Source: Paraburkholderia solitsugae
Lineage (GTDB): Bacteria > Pseudomonadota > Gammaproteobacteria > Burkholderiales > Burkholderiaceae
Direction of reading: 5' to 3'
NCBI RefSeq assembly: GCF_013177695.1
Contig: NZ_WOEY01000095.1
Location: forward strand, 1-60,095
Length of the DNA: 60,095 nt
Below the pieces are notes generated by a model that did no database searches, was not told the DNA's origin, and saw only the letters and a program-made list of their open reading frames with translations. Of this stretch, positions 34,353-43,107 are shown piece by piece (within the stretch, counting starts at the first letter, position 1; every line of letters begins with the position of its first letter). Both the position numbers and the translations under genes were made by a program.

Positions 34353-35414
34353 ATGCCGACTCTTTTTGACCCGCTTCAGATTGGCGACATCACGTTGTCG
34401 AACCGCATCATCATGGCGCCGCTCACGCGTCAACGCGCCGAAGAAATCCGCGTGCCGAACGCGCTGATGGCGAGGTACTACGCCGAACGCGCCACGGCAG
34501 GCCTGATCATCAGCGAAGCCACTTCCGTCACACCGCAAGGCGTCGGTTACGCCGACACCCCGGGCATCTGGTCGCAGGAACAGGTCGAAGGCTGGAAGAT
34601 CGTCACGAGCGCCGTGCATGCAGCCGGCGGCAAGATCTTCCTGCAACTGTGGCACGTCGGCCGTATTTCGGACCCGCTGTTCCTGAACGGCGAACTGCCG
34701 GTCGCGCCGAGCGCGATCCCGGCACAAGGCCACGTGAGCCTCGTGCGTCCGGAGCGTCCGTACGTGACGCCGCGCGCACTGGAACTCGATGAAATCGCCG
34801 GTGTGGTCGACGCATTCCGCAAGGGCGCCGAAAACGCGAAGGCGGCAGGTTTCGACGGCGTGGAAGTGCACGGCGCGAACGGATATCTGCTCGACCAGTT
34901 CCTGCAGGACAGCACCAACAAGCGTACCGACGCGTACGGCGGCCCGATCGAAAACCGCGCCCGCCTGCTGCTCGAAATCACCGATGCCTGTATCGACGTC
35001 TGGGGCGCGAACCGTGTCGGCGTGCACCTCGCACCGCGCCGCGACGCGCACACCATGGGCGATTCGGATCCGGCTGCCACCTTTGGTTACGTGGCACACG
35101 AACTCGGCAAGCGCAAGATTGCGTTCATCGCTGCTCGCGAAGCGCTCGGCGACGACCGCCTCGGCCCGCAACTGAAGAAGGCATTCGGCGGCCCGTACAT
35201 CGCGAACGAAAAGTTCACCAAGGAAACCGCGCAGCACGTGCTCGACGCAGGCGAAGCGGACGCGGTGGCGTGGGGTCAACTGTTCATCGCGAATCCGGAT
35301 CTGGTGCGCCGCTTCGAGACGAATGCCCCGTTGAACAAGCCAAATCCGGCGACGTACTATGCACAGGGCGAAACCGGCTACGTCGATTATCCGACGCTGG
35401 AAACTGTCGAATAA
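34353..35414 (+). CDS. nemA: Old yellow enzyme family NADH:flavin oxidoreductase (NemA-like)
   Basis: A 353-residue FMN-dependent ene-reductase (TIM barrel). Key stretches: MPTLFDPLQIGDITLSNRI, MAPLTRQRA, LQLWHVGRISDP, and VEVHGANGYLLDQFLQ with the His/Asn substrate-binding pair. It reduces activated alkenes, nitroesters and N-ethylmaleimide-type electrophiles with NAD(P)H. One of the cleanest genes in the window by codon use. Follows an ArsR-type regulator and is followed by a strong terminator. The symbol is by family likeness, not proven orthology. Confidence 0.9.
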   Translation: MPTLFDPLQIGDITLSNRIIMAPLTRQRAEEIRVPNALMARYYAERATAGLIISEATSVTPQGVGYADTPGIWSQEQVEGWKIVTSAVHAAGGKIFLQLWHVGRISDPLFLNGELPVAPSAIPAQGHVSLVRPERPYVTPRALELDEIAGVVDAFRKGAENAKAAGFDGVEVHGANGYLLDQFLQDSTNKRTDAYGGPIENRARLLLEITDACIDVWGANRVGVHLAPRRDAHTMGDSDPAATFGYVAHELGKRKIAFIAAREALGDDRLGPQLKKAFGGPYIANEKFTKETAQHVLDAGEADAVAWGQLFIANPDLVRRFETNAPLNKPNPATYYAQGETGYVDYPTLETVE

Positions 35415-35533
35415 GTGGTTGAAGTCGCCTGGAATTTGAGCTGGGAAATTAGCAACGCAAATGAGCTGCGAAGTCAGCGGAGGGTTAAGCCGCTGTATTA
35501 AAGCGGCTGATTCATAGAAGTGCGCGGCAAGAC

Positions 35534-35587
35534 AGCGCGGCGGGTATGAACGGACGGATGTCCAGTCACACCTGCCGCGCTTTTTTA
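35534..35587 (+). terminator. Intrinsic terminator after the old yellow enzyme gene
   Basis: AGCGCGGCGGGT (35534-35545) pairs with ACCTGCCGCGCT (35570-35581), 12 bp with one G-T pair, followed by a run of six T (35581-35586). Confidence 0.75.
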
Positions 35588-35680
35588 TGCGCTGCCCGTC
35601 GGGCGCTTCGTGTGGATTGCACGCCCATCGCAGGCACATCACAGACGCACCGTTGGCACACTAAACGCTCTCGCCTGCCG

Positions 35681-36208
35681 TCATGCCAGGTCACGCCGCA
35701 TGAACACGCGCTTCGATTCGTCGAGTCCGCGCGCGATATGCGCGTCGCGCCGCGCGATCAGCGCCGCATCGAGATCGGTCTCCGCGATATCGTGAAAGCC
35801 GAGGCGCCGATAGTACGGCGCGTTCCACGGCACCTCGCGAAACGTCGACAATATAAGTTGCGTGAGTTGTTGCGCGCGCGCGAGTTGCGCGACCTGCTCG
35901 ATCAGCGCCGCGCCGATGCGTTGCCCTGCATGCGAAGTCAGCACGTCGAGCTCCTGAACATATAAGCGCGTGGGCTGCGGCTCGAACATCACGAACCCCA
36001 CACAGGTCTCATCGGCATCCACGGCGACGACGATCTGCTGCGCATCGATCTTGCGGTTGACGAGTTCCAGCTCCATCGGCGGTGCATCGGCGATACCGGT
36101 CATGCCGACGCCAGCAAAGCGCTGGCCGGCCTCGAATTCGATCGTACGGATAGCGTCCGCATCGTGCGGCGCGGCAAGGCGGAACGTGACGTTCAAAGCG
36201 TGTTGCAT
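35681..36208 (-). CDS. GNAT-family N-acetyltransferase
   Basis: A 175-residue GNAT acetyltransferase. It starts MQHALNVTFRLAAPHDADAI and has the acetyl-CoA-binding segment LDVLTSHAGQRIGAALIEQV (Q/RxxGxG/A) and a late YYRRLGFHDI motif. ATG 36208 is chosen as the family-like start. The acceptor substrate is unknown. Single gene, divergent from the DedA gene. Confidence 0.87.
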   Translation of the reverse strand: MQHALNVTFRLAAPHDADAIRTIEFEAGQRFAGVGMTGIADAPPMELELVNRKIDAQQIVVAVDADETCVGFVMFEPQPTRLYVQELDVLTSHAGQRIGAALIEQVAQLARAQQLTQLILSTFREVPWNAPYYRRLGFHDIAETDLDAALIARRDAHIARGLDESKRVFMRRDLA

Positions 36209-36343
36209 AGGTGTCTCGTCGTTTTTTTTCAGGGGCGATTCCGGAAGACTCCCCCGATATTGACATTGCAACCGCGAAATAAACAAGTGCCCACGCCGCC
36301 ACGGGACTAAAATCCTGAACACCCCAATCCCTTTCGGACCAAG

Positions 36344-36991
36344 ATGGATCTCATGCATGTGCTGCAGGTCGCCCTGCACTTCGACCAGCACCTGAGCGGA
36401 TTGATCGTGCAATACGGCACGGCCGTCTACGCGATGCTGTTTCTCGTAGTGTTCGTCGAGATCGGCTTCCTGCCGCTATTCTTTTTGCCTGGCGATCCGC
36501 TGATTTTCATCTGTGGCGGTCTCGCCGCCACCGGCGCGCTGAACGTCTGGCTCGTGATCCCCGTGCTGTTCGCCGCCACCGTCGCCGGCAGCATCGTCTG
36601 CTATGCGATCGGCCGCGCGATCGGCGAAAAAGTCTATACCGCCGACTACCGCTGGCTCGACAAGAATGCCCTGCGTAAAGCGCACGCGTTTTACGAAGCA
36701 CGCGGCGGCCTGACCTTTCTGCTATCGCCGTTCATTGCCGTCGTGCGCACTTTCGCGCCGTTTGTCGCCGGTGTTTCACGCATGACGTTTGCACGTTTCG
36801 TCTCGTTCGTCACGGCCGGCGCCGCACTGTGGATCGTGTCGCTGGTGGCAGCCGGCTATCTGTTCGGCAACGTGCCGCTGGTGCGCGACCATATGAGTTC
36901 CATCGTGCTGCTGGGCGTCTCGCTCGGTGTCGGATCGTTGCTGGTGAGCGCCGTGTGGCGCTTCGTCAACCGGAGGTTGCGCGCCCGCTGA
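36344..36991 (+). CDS. DedA-family membrane protein
   Basis: A 215-residue DedA/VTT-domain membrane protein with about five helices. FVEIGFLPLFFLPGDPLIFI, GRAIGEKVYTADYRWLDKNA, and FIAVVRTFAPFVAGVSRM contain the conserved acidic and Arg residues tied to lipid scrambling (undecaprenyl-phosphate or phosphatidylethanolamine flipping). It is followed after 41 bp by a LysE-type exporter. Confidence 0.92.
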   Translation: MDLMHVLQVALHFDQHLSGLIVQYGTAVYAMLFLVVFVEIGFLPLFFLPGDPLIFICGGLAATGALNVWLVIPVLFAATVAGSIVCYAIGRAIGEKVYTADYRWLDKNALRKAHAFYEARGGLTFLLSPFIAVVRTFAPFVAGVSRMTFARFVSFVTAGAALWIVSLVAAGYLFGNVPLVRDHMSSIVLLGVSLGVGSLLVSAVWRFVNRRLRAR

Positions 36992-37032
36992 ACCGAAGGT
37001 TGCGCGCTCACTCAAATTCGCGGAGAAACCTT

Positions 37033-37644
37033 ATGACGCTGTCGGCTTTGCTCGTTTTCGCCCTGGCGCTAATCATCGCCGCCGGCACGCCGGGCCCCAG
37101 CATCGCCGCGCTGGTCGCACGCGTGCTGACCAACGGCTTTCGCGACGTCTTGCCGTTTCTCGCCGCGATGTGGCTCGGCGAAGCATTGTGGCTCACCTGC
37201 GCAGTGGCCGGTCTCGCGGTGATCGCGCGCAGCTTCGGCATGGTGTTCATCGTGCTGAAATTCGTTGGTGTCGCCTATCTGCTGTTCCTTGCATGGAAAA
37301 TGTGGCGCGCACCGGCCGACGTGCAAGGCAGCGACTTGCCGAGCGGCCAGTCGCCGTGGCGCATGTTCGTCGCCGGCTTGCTAGTGACGCTCAGCAATCC
37401 GAAGATCATGATGTTCTACCTCGCGTTGCTGCCGACCATCATCGATCTGTCACGTATCGGCACTGTCGCGTGGTTCGAACTGACGCTCACCATGCTGATC
37501 GTGCTGATGGCCGTCGACTTCGGCTGGGCTCTGCTCGCCACGCGTGCGCGCAAGCTGTTGAGCACCCGCCGCGCAGTCAGGATCACCAACCGCGCCAGTG
37601 CCACGGTCATGGTGGGTGTTGCCGCCGCTATCGCCACACGCTAA
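37033..37644 (+). CDS. LysE/RhtB-family amino-acid exporter
   Basis: A 203-residue, about six-helix exporter. Signatures are ALIIAAGTPGPSIAALVARV at the N-terminus and FVAGLLVTLSNPKIMMFYLA in the second repeat. It exports amino acids or related small solutes. ATG 37033 has GGAG at nine bases; the longer frame into the DedA gene is spurious. Confidence 0.9.
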   Translation: MTLSALLVFALALIIAAGTPGPSIAALVARVLTNGFRDVLPFLAAMWLGEALWLTCAVAGLAVIARSFGMVFIVLKFVGVAYLLFLAWKMWRAPADVQGSDLPSGQSPWRMFVAGLLVTLSNPKIMMFYLALLPTIIDLSRIGTVAWFELTLTMLIVLMAVDFGWALLATRARKLLSTRRAVRITNRASATVMVGVAAAIATR

Positions 37645-37672
37645 CGAGCATGTGACAACGAGGCGCCGGCCT

Positions 37673-38179
37673 TCAGCCCGGCGGCGCAGCGGCTTGCACT
37701 TCAATCCGCAGAGATGCCAGCAAGACCTGCCACCACTCGCCGTGCCGCAACAGAAACTCGCGCTCGGGGAAATGGTGGCGCGCCACATGGTCCTGCGGCG
37801 CCGTATCCCAGCCGCGATGCTCGACCGTCACACGCGTTTCGTCGCCCACCGCTTCGAAACGCACTTCGACGTGCGTGTGCTGCGCATCGGTGAAACTGGC
37901 CTGATGCCAGCCGAATGCCAACCGCTCGCCCGGCTCCCACGCTGTGACGCGGCCGATCTCGAACACACTGCCGTCCGGCTGCGTTTCGATCAGGCGGCCA
38001 TACTCCCCGGGCGTGAGCGGTGCCGCGGCCTGCTCGAACGACAGCACGCCCGCGCCTCGCGGCGTGAATTGAAACAGCCCGTTCGGCCGCCACCATCTGC
38101 CGATCTCGCGCGTGAACACATCGAACGTGCGCAGCGGCGTGGCCGCGACGCGTAGCGACACCTGCACGCGCGAACTCAT
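37673..38179 (-). CDS. SRPBCC (AHSA1-like) protein
   Basis: A 168-residue START/Bet-v1-like fold protein. VQVSLRVAATPLRTFDVFTR, GRWWRPN and the late VEHRGWDTAPQDHV match the AHSA1 group that is regularly paired with ArsR regulators. The start ATG overlaps the ArsR stop (ATGA). It ends a three-gene operon VOC-ArsR-SRPBCC. The ligand is unknown. Confidence 0.88.
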   Translation of the reverse strand: MSSRVQVSLRVAATPLRTFDVFTREIGRWWRPNGLFQFTPRGAGVLSFEQAAAPLTPGEYGRLIETQPDGSVFEIGRVTAWEPGERLAFGWHQASFTDAQHTHVEVRFEAVGDETRVTVEHRGWDTAPQDHVARHHFPEREFLLRHGEWWQVLLASLRIEVQAAAPPG

Positions 38180-38526
38180 TCCTGCTGCTCCAGATGCGCC
38201 TTGAACGCCAGCAATTGCTCGGACCACAATGCTTCGGTCTGTTCGAGCCACGCCTTCAGTTCGCTCATCGGCGCCGATCTCAGCACGTAGAGGCGCACGC
38301 GTGCGTCGATGCCGTCGTGCGATTCTTCGATCAGCTCGCTCGAACGCAGCACCCGCAAATGCCGGCTCATCGCCTGCGGCGAGAGACCGGTGGCTTGAGC
38401 GAGTTCGCCGGCACGCATCGGCTGCTGACTGAGCAGATCGACCACCTGACGCCGGTTCGGATCGGCTAGCGCGGCCAGCGTGCGGTCGAGCGAGGCGCTG
38501 GCAGGCAATGCCATCGGCTTACCCAT
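38176..38526 (-). CDS. ArsR-family regulator
   Basis: A 116-residue winged-helix regulator: LDRTLAALADPNRRQVVDLL, LSPQAMSRHLRVLRSSELI. No metal-binding Cys motif is present; this is the SRPBCC-linked subgroup. The start may be ATG 38526 or 38514. It lies 4 bp after the VOC gene stop and overlaps the SRPBCC gene, so the operon is tightly packed. Confidence 0.88.
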   Translation of the reverse strand: MGKPMALPASASLDRTLAALADPNRRQVVDLLSQQPMRAGELAQATGLSPQAMSRHLRVLRSSELIEESHDGIDARVRLYVLRSAPMSELKAWLEQTEALWSEQLLAFKAHLEQQE

Positions 38527-38530
38527 CCGT

Positions 38531-38992
38531 TTACACCCACCCTTCGATTTTCAGGCCGCTCACGCGCTCGGCTTCCTCGCGCGACACCGCGCGCACGGTC
38601 TGGCCGAAGCTCCAGACGTGCCCTTCCGGATCGCGCGCCGCGTAGACGCGGTCGCCGTAAAACTGATCCGCCGGCTCGCGCGTGATGACAGCGCCCGCGG
38701 CCCGCGCGCGGGCGCAATGCTCGTCGATCCCGTCGCGCAGTTGCACGTGCACCGATTGCGTATTCTTGCCGCCGATCGAAGCCGGGCTCGCCGCGTCTTC
38801 CGACCATTCGCGGCAGATCATCACGTAGCTGTCGCCGAAACGCATTTCCGAGTGGCCCAACTGGCCGTCGCCATCCGTGATCACCATTTGACGCTCGAAG
38901 CCAAACGCTTTCTCAAGCCAGTCGAGCGCGGCAAACGGGTCCTTGTAATACACCGACGCGCCCAGCGAAGGACGATGAAACGGTTCGCTCAT
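38531..38992 (-). CDS. VOC-superfamily protein (glyoxalase/bleomycin-resistance-like)
   Basis: A 153-residue VOC protein, starting MSEPFHRPSLGASVYYKDPF with GFERQMVITDGDGQLGHSEM and a late YAARDPEGHVWSFGQTV, which is typical of PhnB-like VOC proteins. ATG 38992 follows GAGGGA; the frame to 39046 has no such site. First gene of the VOC-ArsR-SRPBCC operon. Enzymatic activity is not predictable. Confidence 0.88.
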   Translation of the reverse strand: MSEPFHRPSLGASVYYKDPFAALDWLEKAFGFERQMVITDGDGQLGHSEMRFGDSYVMICREWSEDAASPASIGGKNTQSVHVQLRDGIDEHCARARAAGAVITREPADQFYGDRVYAARDPEGHVWSFGQTVRAVSREEAERVSGLKIEGWV

Positions 38993-39060
38993 GATTCCCT
39001 CATTTTGTAAACCATTTGGTTGATATTTAACACTATAGTTAAACAAATTGGAAAGGCAAG

Positions 39061-39165
39061 GATGGCATATTCGTATCGTTGTTCCTTCACAATGCCGGCA
39101 TCAGCATTGCCCAGATCGCACGGGGATTTAAGACGACTCGACAGACTATGATGCGGGTGCACCTC
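39061..39165 (+). pseudogene. C-terminal HTH relic of a site-specific resolvase
   Basis: A short open stretch encodes FLHNAGISIAQIARGFKTTR then QTMMRV, which looks like the C-terminal helix-turn-helix of serine resolvases. No start codon other than TTG and no catalytic domain. Likely a relic. Confidence 0.4.
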
Positions 39166-39205
39166 AAACGGACGAAATCATTCTCCATAACGCCCGAAAT
39201 ACTCC

Positions 39206-40447
39206 ATGACCACTTTGAAATTCGATGCCGTTGTGCTCGGTGCGGGCATTGTCGGCGTGTGCGTTGCCGTGCACCTTCAGCAACGCGGGCGCCAGGTCGC
39301 GCTGGTCGACCGTAAGCAGCCCGGCAACGAAACGTCGTTTGGCAACGCCGGGCTGATCCAGCGCGAAGCCGTGTATCCCTACGCGTTTCCACGTGACCTC
39401 GGCACCTTGCTTCGCTACGCGCGCAACCAGTCGCCAGACGTTCGCTACCATGCCGACGCCATGCTCAAGACCGCGCCGTTCCTGTGGCAATACTGGCGCA
39501 ATTCTCATCCGGCAAAACATGCCGCTATCGCGAAGTCATACGCCACGCTGATCGAGCATTGCGTGGACGAACACCGCGCGCTGGCCGCCGCGGCCGGCGC
39601 GAGCGCGTTGTTGCGCCACACCGGCTGGATCAAGGTGTTTCGCACTGACAAGGTACGGGACGCGGAAATCCGGCTCGTTGAACAGTGGCATCGGGAATAT
39701 GGCGTCGAGTTCGAAGCGCTCGACGCCGCCCGCCTGCAACAGAAGGAGCCCGATCTCGACAAGACCTTGTCAGGCGGCTTGCGCTACCCGGCGTCTGATT
39801 CCGTGAGCGATCCCAACGCGCTTGTCACCGCCTACGCGAAGTATTTCGAAGCGCTGGGTGGGCGGTTCTTCATCGGCGACGCGGACTCGTTTCGGGAGGG
39901 TTGGGCGGTCGATACGGAAGCCGGAACGATCACTGCTTCGTCGGCGGTAGTCGCGTTGGGGCCGTGGTCGGATCGGGTCAGTACGCGACTCGGCTATCGC
40001 TTGCCGCTTGCTGTCAAACGCGGGTACCACATGCACTATGCGGCTGAGGCAATGGCCCGGCTAAATCATCCGGTTCTGGACGTCGAGAAAGGCTACCTGA
40101 TCGCACCCATGGCAAAAGGCATCCGCTTGACCACCGGGGCGGAAATCGCGCACTGCGATGCGCCCAAAACGCCCACGCAACTCGCCGCGGTCGAGCCGAT
40201 TGCGCGCACGCTGTTTCCATTGGGCAAGCGTCTCGACGACGAACCATGGATGGGACGGCGCCCTTGTACGCCCGACATGATGCCGATCATCGGGTCCGCG
40301 AGAAATCACAAAGACTTGTGGTTCGCGTTCGGCCATGCACACCATGGGCTCACGCTAGGCCCGGTCACGGGCCGGCTGATCGCCGAGATGATGACCGACG
40401 AGAAGACGCTTGTAGACACGCGGCCGTTCAGGGTGGAGCGGTTTTAG
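39206..40447 (+). CDS. FAD-dependent oxidoreductase, DadA-like
   Basis: A 413-residue DAO-fold flavoenzyme. An N-terminal Rossmann motif (VVLGAGIVGVCVAVHL, about 10-25) is followed by GNETSFGNAGLIQREAVYPY, typical of D-amino-acid dehydrogenase (DadA). The C-terminus has PMAKGIRLTTGAEIAH and FAFGHAHHGLTLGPVTG, which complete the FAD site. Such enzymes strip hydrogen from amines (D-amino acids and related compounds) and pass electrons to the membrane. No small partner subunit gene is adjacent. It may act on an unusual amino acid; a role toward taurine is only a speculation raised by the nearby sulfonate genes. Confidence 0.87.
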   Translation: MTTLKFDAVVLGAGIVGVCVAVHLQQRGRQVALVDRKQPGNETSFGNAGLIQREAVYPYAFPRDLGTLLRYARNQSPDVRYHADAMLKTAPFLWQYWRNSHPAKHAAIAKSYATLIEHCVDEHRALAAAAGASALLRHTGWIKVFRTDKVRDAEIRLVEQWHREYGVEFEALDAARLQQKEPDLDKTLSGGLRYPASDSVSDPNALVTAYAKYFEALGGRFFIGDADSFREGWAVDTEAGTITASSAVVALGPWSDRVSTRLGYRLPLAVKRGYHMHYAAEAMARLNHPVLDVEKGYLIAPMAKGIRLTTGAEIAHCDAPKTPTQLAAVEPIARTLFPLGKRLDDEPWMGRRPCTPDMMPIIGSARNHKDLWFAFGHAHHGLTLGPVTGRLIAEMMTDEKTLVDTRPFRVERF

Positions 40448-40598
40448 AACAGTCTGCATGGCGAGCTCGATCCGGTAACACTGCGATTGACTTCTTTGCT
40501 AAGGGACCATTCAGGGCGGTTGACGCACGGCTCGCACCACGCAGACATCGCTGACATAATTGATTTCCCCATACTCTTCCCCGCCCTGAGGAACCCCA

Positions 40599-41516
40599 AT
40601 GAACAATCCAGCAAACGCTTCTTCGAGCGATGCAGTGCGCCGCGTCACCTTTCTCGGCCTCGGTGTCATGGGTTATCCGATGGCCGGGCATCTGGCGAAA
40701 GCCGGCCTCGACGTGACGGTTTACAACCGTACCGCGCAAAAAGCGGAGCAATGGGTCGCCGAGTACGGCGGACGCGCAGCACACACGCCGCGCGAAGCCG
40801 TGGACGGCGCCGAGCTGGTGCTGGCATGCGTGGGCAACGACGACGATCTGCGCAGCATCACCCTCGGCGACCAGGGCGCATTTGCGGGCATGGCGCGTGG
40901 CACGCCGTTCGTCGATCACACCACCACCTCGGCTAACGTCGCCCGGGAACTCGCGGACATCGCGGGCACGCAGGGTTTGCACTTCATCGACGCGCCGGTC
41001 TCGGGCGGCCAGTCCGGGGCGCAAAACGGCAAGCTGACGATCATGTGCGGCGGCGACGCGGCGGCGTTCGAACGTGCCGCGGCGACGCTGCGCCATTACG
41101 CGGCCGCCGTCACACTGATCGGCCCGACCGGTGCCGGTCAACTGGCTAAAATGGTCAATCAGATCTGCGTCGCCAGCATCGTGCAGGGCCTGTCCGAAGC
41201 GATCCATTTCGGCGAGAGCGCAGGCCTCGACATGGCCCGCGTCCTGGAGGTGATCGGCAAGGGCGCGGCGGCGAGCTGGCAGATGGACAACCGCGGCAAA
41301 ACGATGATCGAAGGTAAGTTCGATTACGGCTTCGCCGTCGACTGGATGCGCAAGGACCTCGGTTTCTGCCTCGACGAAGCGAAGCGCGTTGGCGTGTCGC
41401 TGCCGGTCACCGCGCTTGTCGATCAGTTCTACGGCGACATTCAGGCGTTAGGCGGCAACCGCTACGACACCTCGAGTCTGATCTGGCGTCTGCGCAAGCT
41501 CACGCCTGCCGATTAA
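40599..41516 (+). CDS. NAD(P)-dependent beta-hydroxyacid dehydrogenase (3-hydroxyisobutyrate dehydrogenase family)
   Basis: A 305-residue enzyme. The NAD-binding motif FLGLGVMGYPMAGHLAKAGL (about 15-34) is followed by the substrate motif DAPVSGGQSGAQNGKL and the catalytic Lys in AKMVNQICVA. The family includes 3-hydroxyisobutyrate, tartronate semialdehyde and sulfolactaldehyde reductases. It lies 151 bp after the DadA-like gene on the same strand and converges with sauU. The neighbourhood makes a small sulfonated or C3 hydroxyacid a possible substrate, but no residue seen here proves it. Confidence 0.88.
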   Translation: MNNPANASSSDAVRRVTFLGLGVMGYPMAGHLAKAGLDVTVYNRTAQKAEQWVAEYGGRAAHTPREAVDGAELVLACVGNDDDLRSITLGDQGAFAGMARGTPFVDHTTTSANVARELADIAGTQGLHFIDAPVSGGQSGAQNGKLTIMCGGDAAAFERAAATLRHYAAAVTLIGPTGAGQLAKMVNQICVASIVQGLSEAIHFGESAGLDMARVLEVIGKGAAASWQMDNRGKTMIEGKFDYGFAVDWMRKDLGFCLDEAKRVGVSLPVTALVDQFYGDIQALGGNRYDTSSLIWRLRKLTPAD

Positions 41517-41570
41517 CCAGCGTCGCGAGCAAGCGGGCGCCTGCCGTCCGCCCACTTGCCTGAGCACGTC

Positions 41571-42953
41571 TTATCTGCGCCAGCGCAGCGGACGGCGCAG
41601 ATGGTGCCGTTCCAGCCGCACTGCGGCACTCGCCGGGGCAAACGCGGGCATACCGTCCAGTTGCCTGCCTTCGAGCCGCTCGCGCTCTTCGTCGGCCTCG
41701 ACCGTCCTGGCCGGATCGATGAATAGCGCGGCCACGATCCCCACCCCCAGCAAACCCGCGGAAATCGTGAACGGCACGTTATAACTGCCCGTTGTCTCGA
41801 TCAGATAACCAAACACCACGGGCGAAATCATGCCGGCGACGCCGAAGCCCGTGTTCATCATGCCGCCCGCCGTGCCCGCGTAGCGACCGCCGATGTCGAG
41901 CGGCAAGGTCCACAACACCGGATTCGTGATCTCGAGAAAGAAGAACGACGCCGACAGGTACAGCACCGCCATCAACGGATTGGTCGCGGACACCATCGGC
42001 AGCAGGAACACGAGCGAGCCGCCCATGCCCACCACCAGCACGGCACAGCGCGCAAAGCGCAGCCGGCCGGTGCGCTTGTAGAGCCGGTCCGAGACGACGC
42101 CGCCCAGGGTATCGCCAATCACGCCCGCGAGAAGCGGCAGCGCCGTGAACAGCGCCAGTTGCTTGAGATCGAAGCCGCGGGCCTCCTTCAGGTACGAAGG
42201 CAGCCAGGTCAGATAGACCCACAGCAGCCAGCCGTAACAGAAATCGACGAACGTGACGAGCCACATCCTGCGGATCAGTTTGCGCCACGGCGTGGCCGCA
42301 CGCTTGGCGCGTTCGCAGTCGCCGGCGCGATAGCCGATCTCAGCCGTTTCCTCAGGCGTCACGCGACGGTTCTGCTCCGGCGAGTTCGTAAAAACGCAGA
42401 GGTACAGTATCGTCCACGCGAGACTCGCCACGCCGAGCAAAATAAACGCGTCGCGCCAGCCGCCGGCCACCACCACCGCGAGCACGAGCGGCGGCGTGAC
42501 CGCGCCGCCGAGGCGGGCGAAGCTATGGGTGATGCCTTGAGCGAAACCCCGCTCCGCCACCGGCATCCAGTAGGTAAACGCGCGCGTCGCCGTCGGGAAT
42601 GCACCGCCCTCGCCGATTCCCAGCGCGAACCTCAGCGCGACGAGCATCGCCACACTGCCGGCGAATCCCGTGGCGAGCGTCGCCGCGCCCCAGATCAGCG
42701 ACAACACCGTCAGCACCAGCTTCGGCCCGTACTTGTCCGACAGCCAGCCACCGATGACCTGCATGAACGCGTACGGATACGCGAAGGCCGAGAACACGAG
42801 GCCGAGCTGGACCGTCGTCAGTCCCATTTCATGGCGGATGATAGGGCCGGCCACGGCGATATTCACACGGTCGATGTACGAGATGAAATACATCAGGCAC
42901 ATGACGGCCAGGATGATGTGGCGCGTTTTCACGCGCCGCTTATGCGTTTGCAT
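41571..42953 (-). CDS. sauU: MFS transporter, probable sulfoacetate carrier SauU
   Basis: A 460-residue, 12-helix MFS carrier of the anion:cation symporter type: FISYIDRVNIAVAGPIIRHE in helix 1, GWLSDKYGPK in loop 2-3, and LGIGEGGAFPTATRAF in helix 4. ATG 42953 follows AGGAG. In Cupriavidus necator the sulfoacetate operon is sauRSTU, with an IclR regulator, an acylating dehydrogenase, a CoA ligase and an MFS carrier; the same three structural genes occur here in the order S-T-U. I infer sulfoacetate uptake from this context. The C-terminal about 35 residues are polar and Arg-rich, beyond the last helix. Confidence 0.8.
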   Translation of the reverse strand: MQTHKRRVKTRHIILAVMCLMYFISYIDRVNIAVAGPIIRHEMGLTTVQLGLVFSAFAYPYAFMQVIGGWLSDKYGPKLVLTVLSLIWGAATLATGFAGSVAMLVALRFALGIGEGGAFPTATRAFTYWMPVAERGFAQGITHSFARLGGAVTPPLVLAVVVAGGWRDAFILLGVASLAWTILYLCVFTNSPEQNRRVTPEETAEIGYRAGDCERAKRAATPWRKLIRRMWLVTFVDFCYGWLLWVYLTWLPSYLKEARGFDLKQLALFTALPLLAGVIGDTLGGVVSDRLYKRTGRLRFARCAVLVVGMGGSLVFLLPMVSATNPLMAVLYLSASFFFLEITNPVLWTLPLDIGGRYAGTAGGMMNTGFGVAGMISPVVFGYLIETTGSYNVPFTISAGLLGVGIVAALFIDPARTVEADEERERLEGRQLDGMPAFAPASAAVRLERHHLRRPLRWRR

Positions 42954-43107
42954 GCTGTCTCCTGTGTCTCTTATGTGACGCCGACGGCGTCTGGGGTGTT
43001 CGATTCGCACGTCGTACTGCGTCGCGCTGTGTCGGGTCACGTGCGCCTCGACGCGCACCCGCCTCCTGTGCTTGCCGGCGCGATCCGGCATACCGATGCG
43101 CGTGCCG

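Noticed and set aside
34338..35642. 434-codon open frame on the minus strand opposite the old yellow enzyme gene
   Set aside because: Shadow of a clear FMN enzyme on the plus strand; composition and lack of motifs mark it as spurious.
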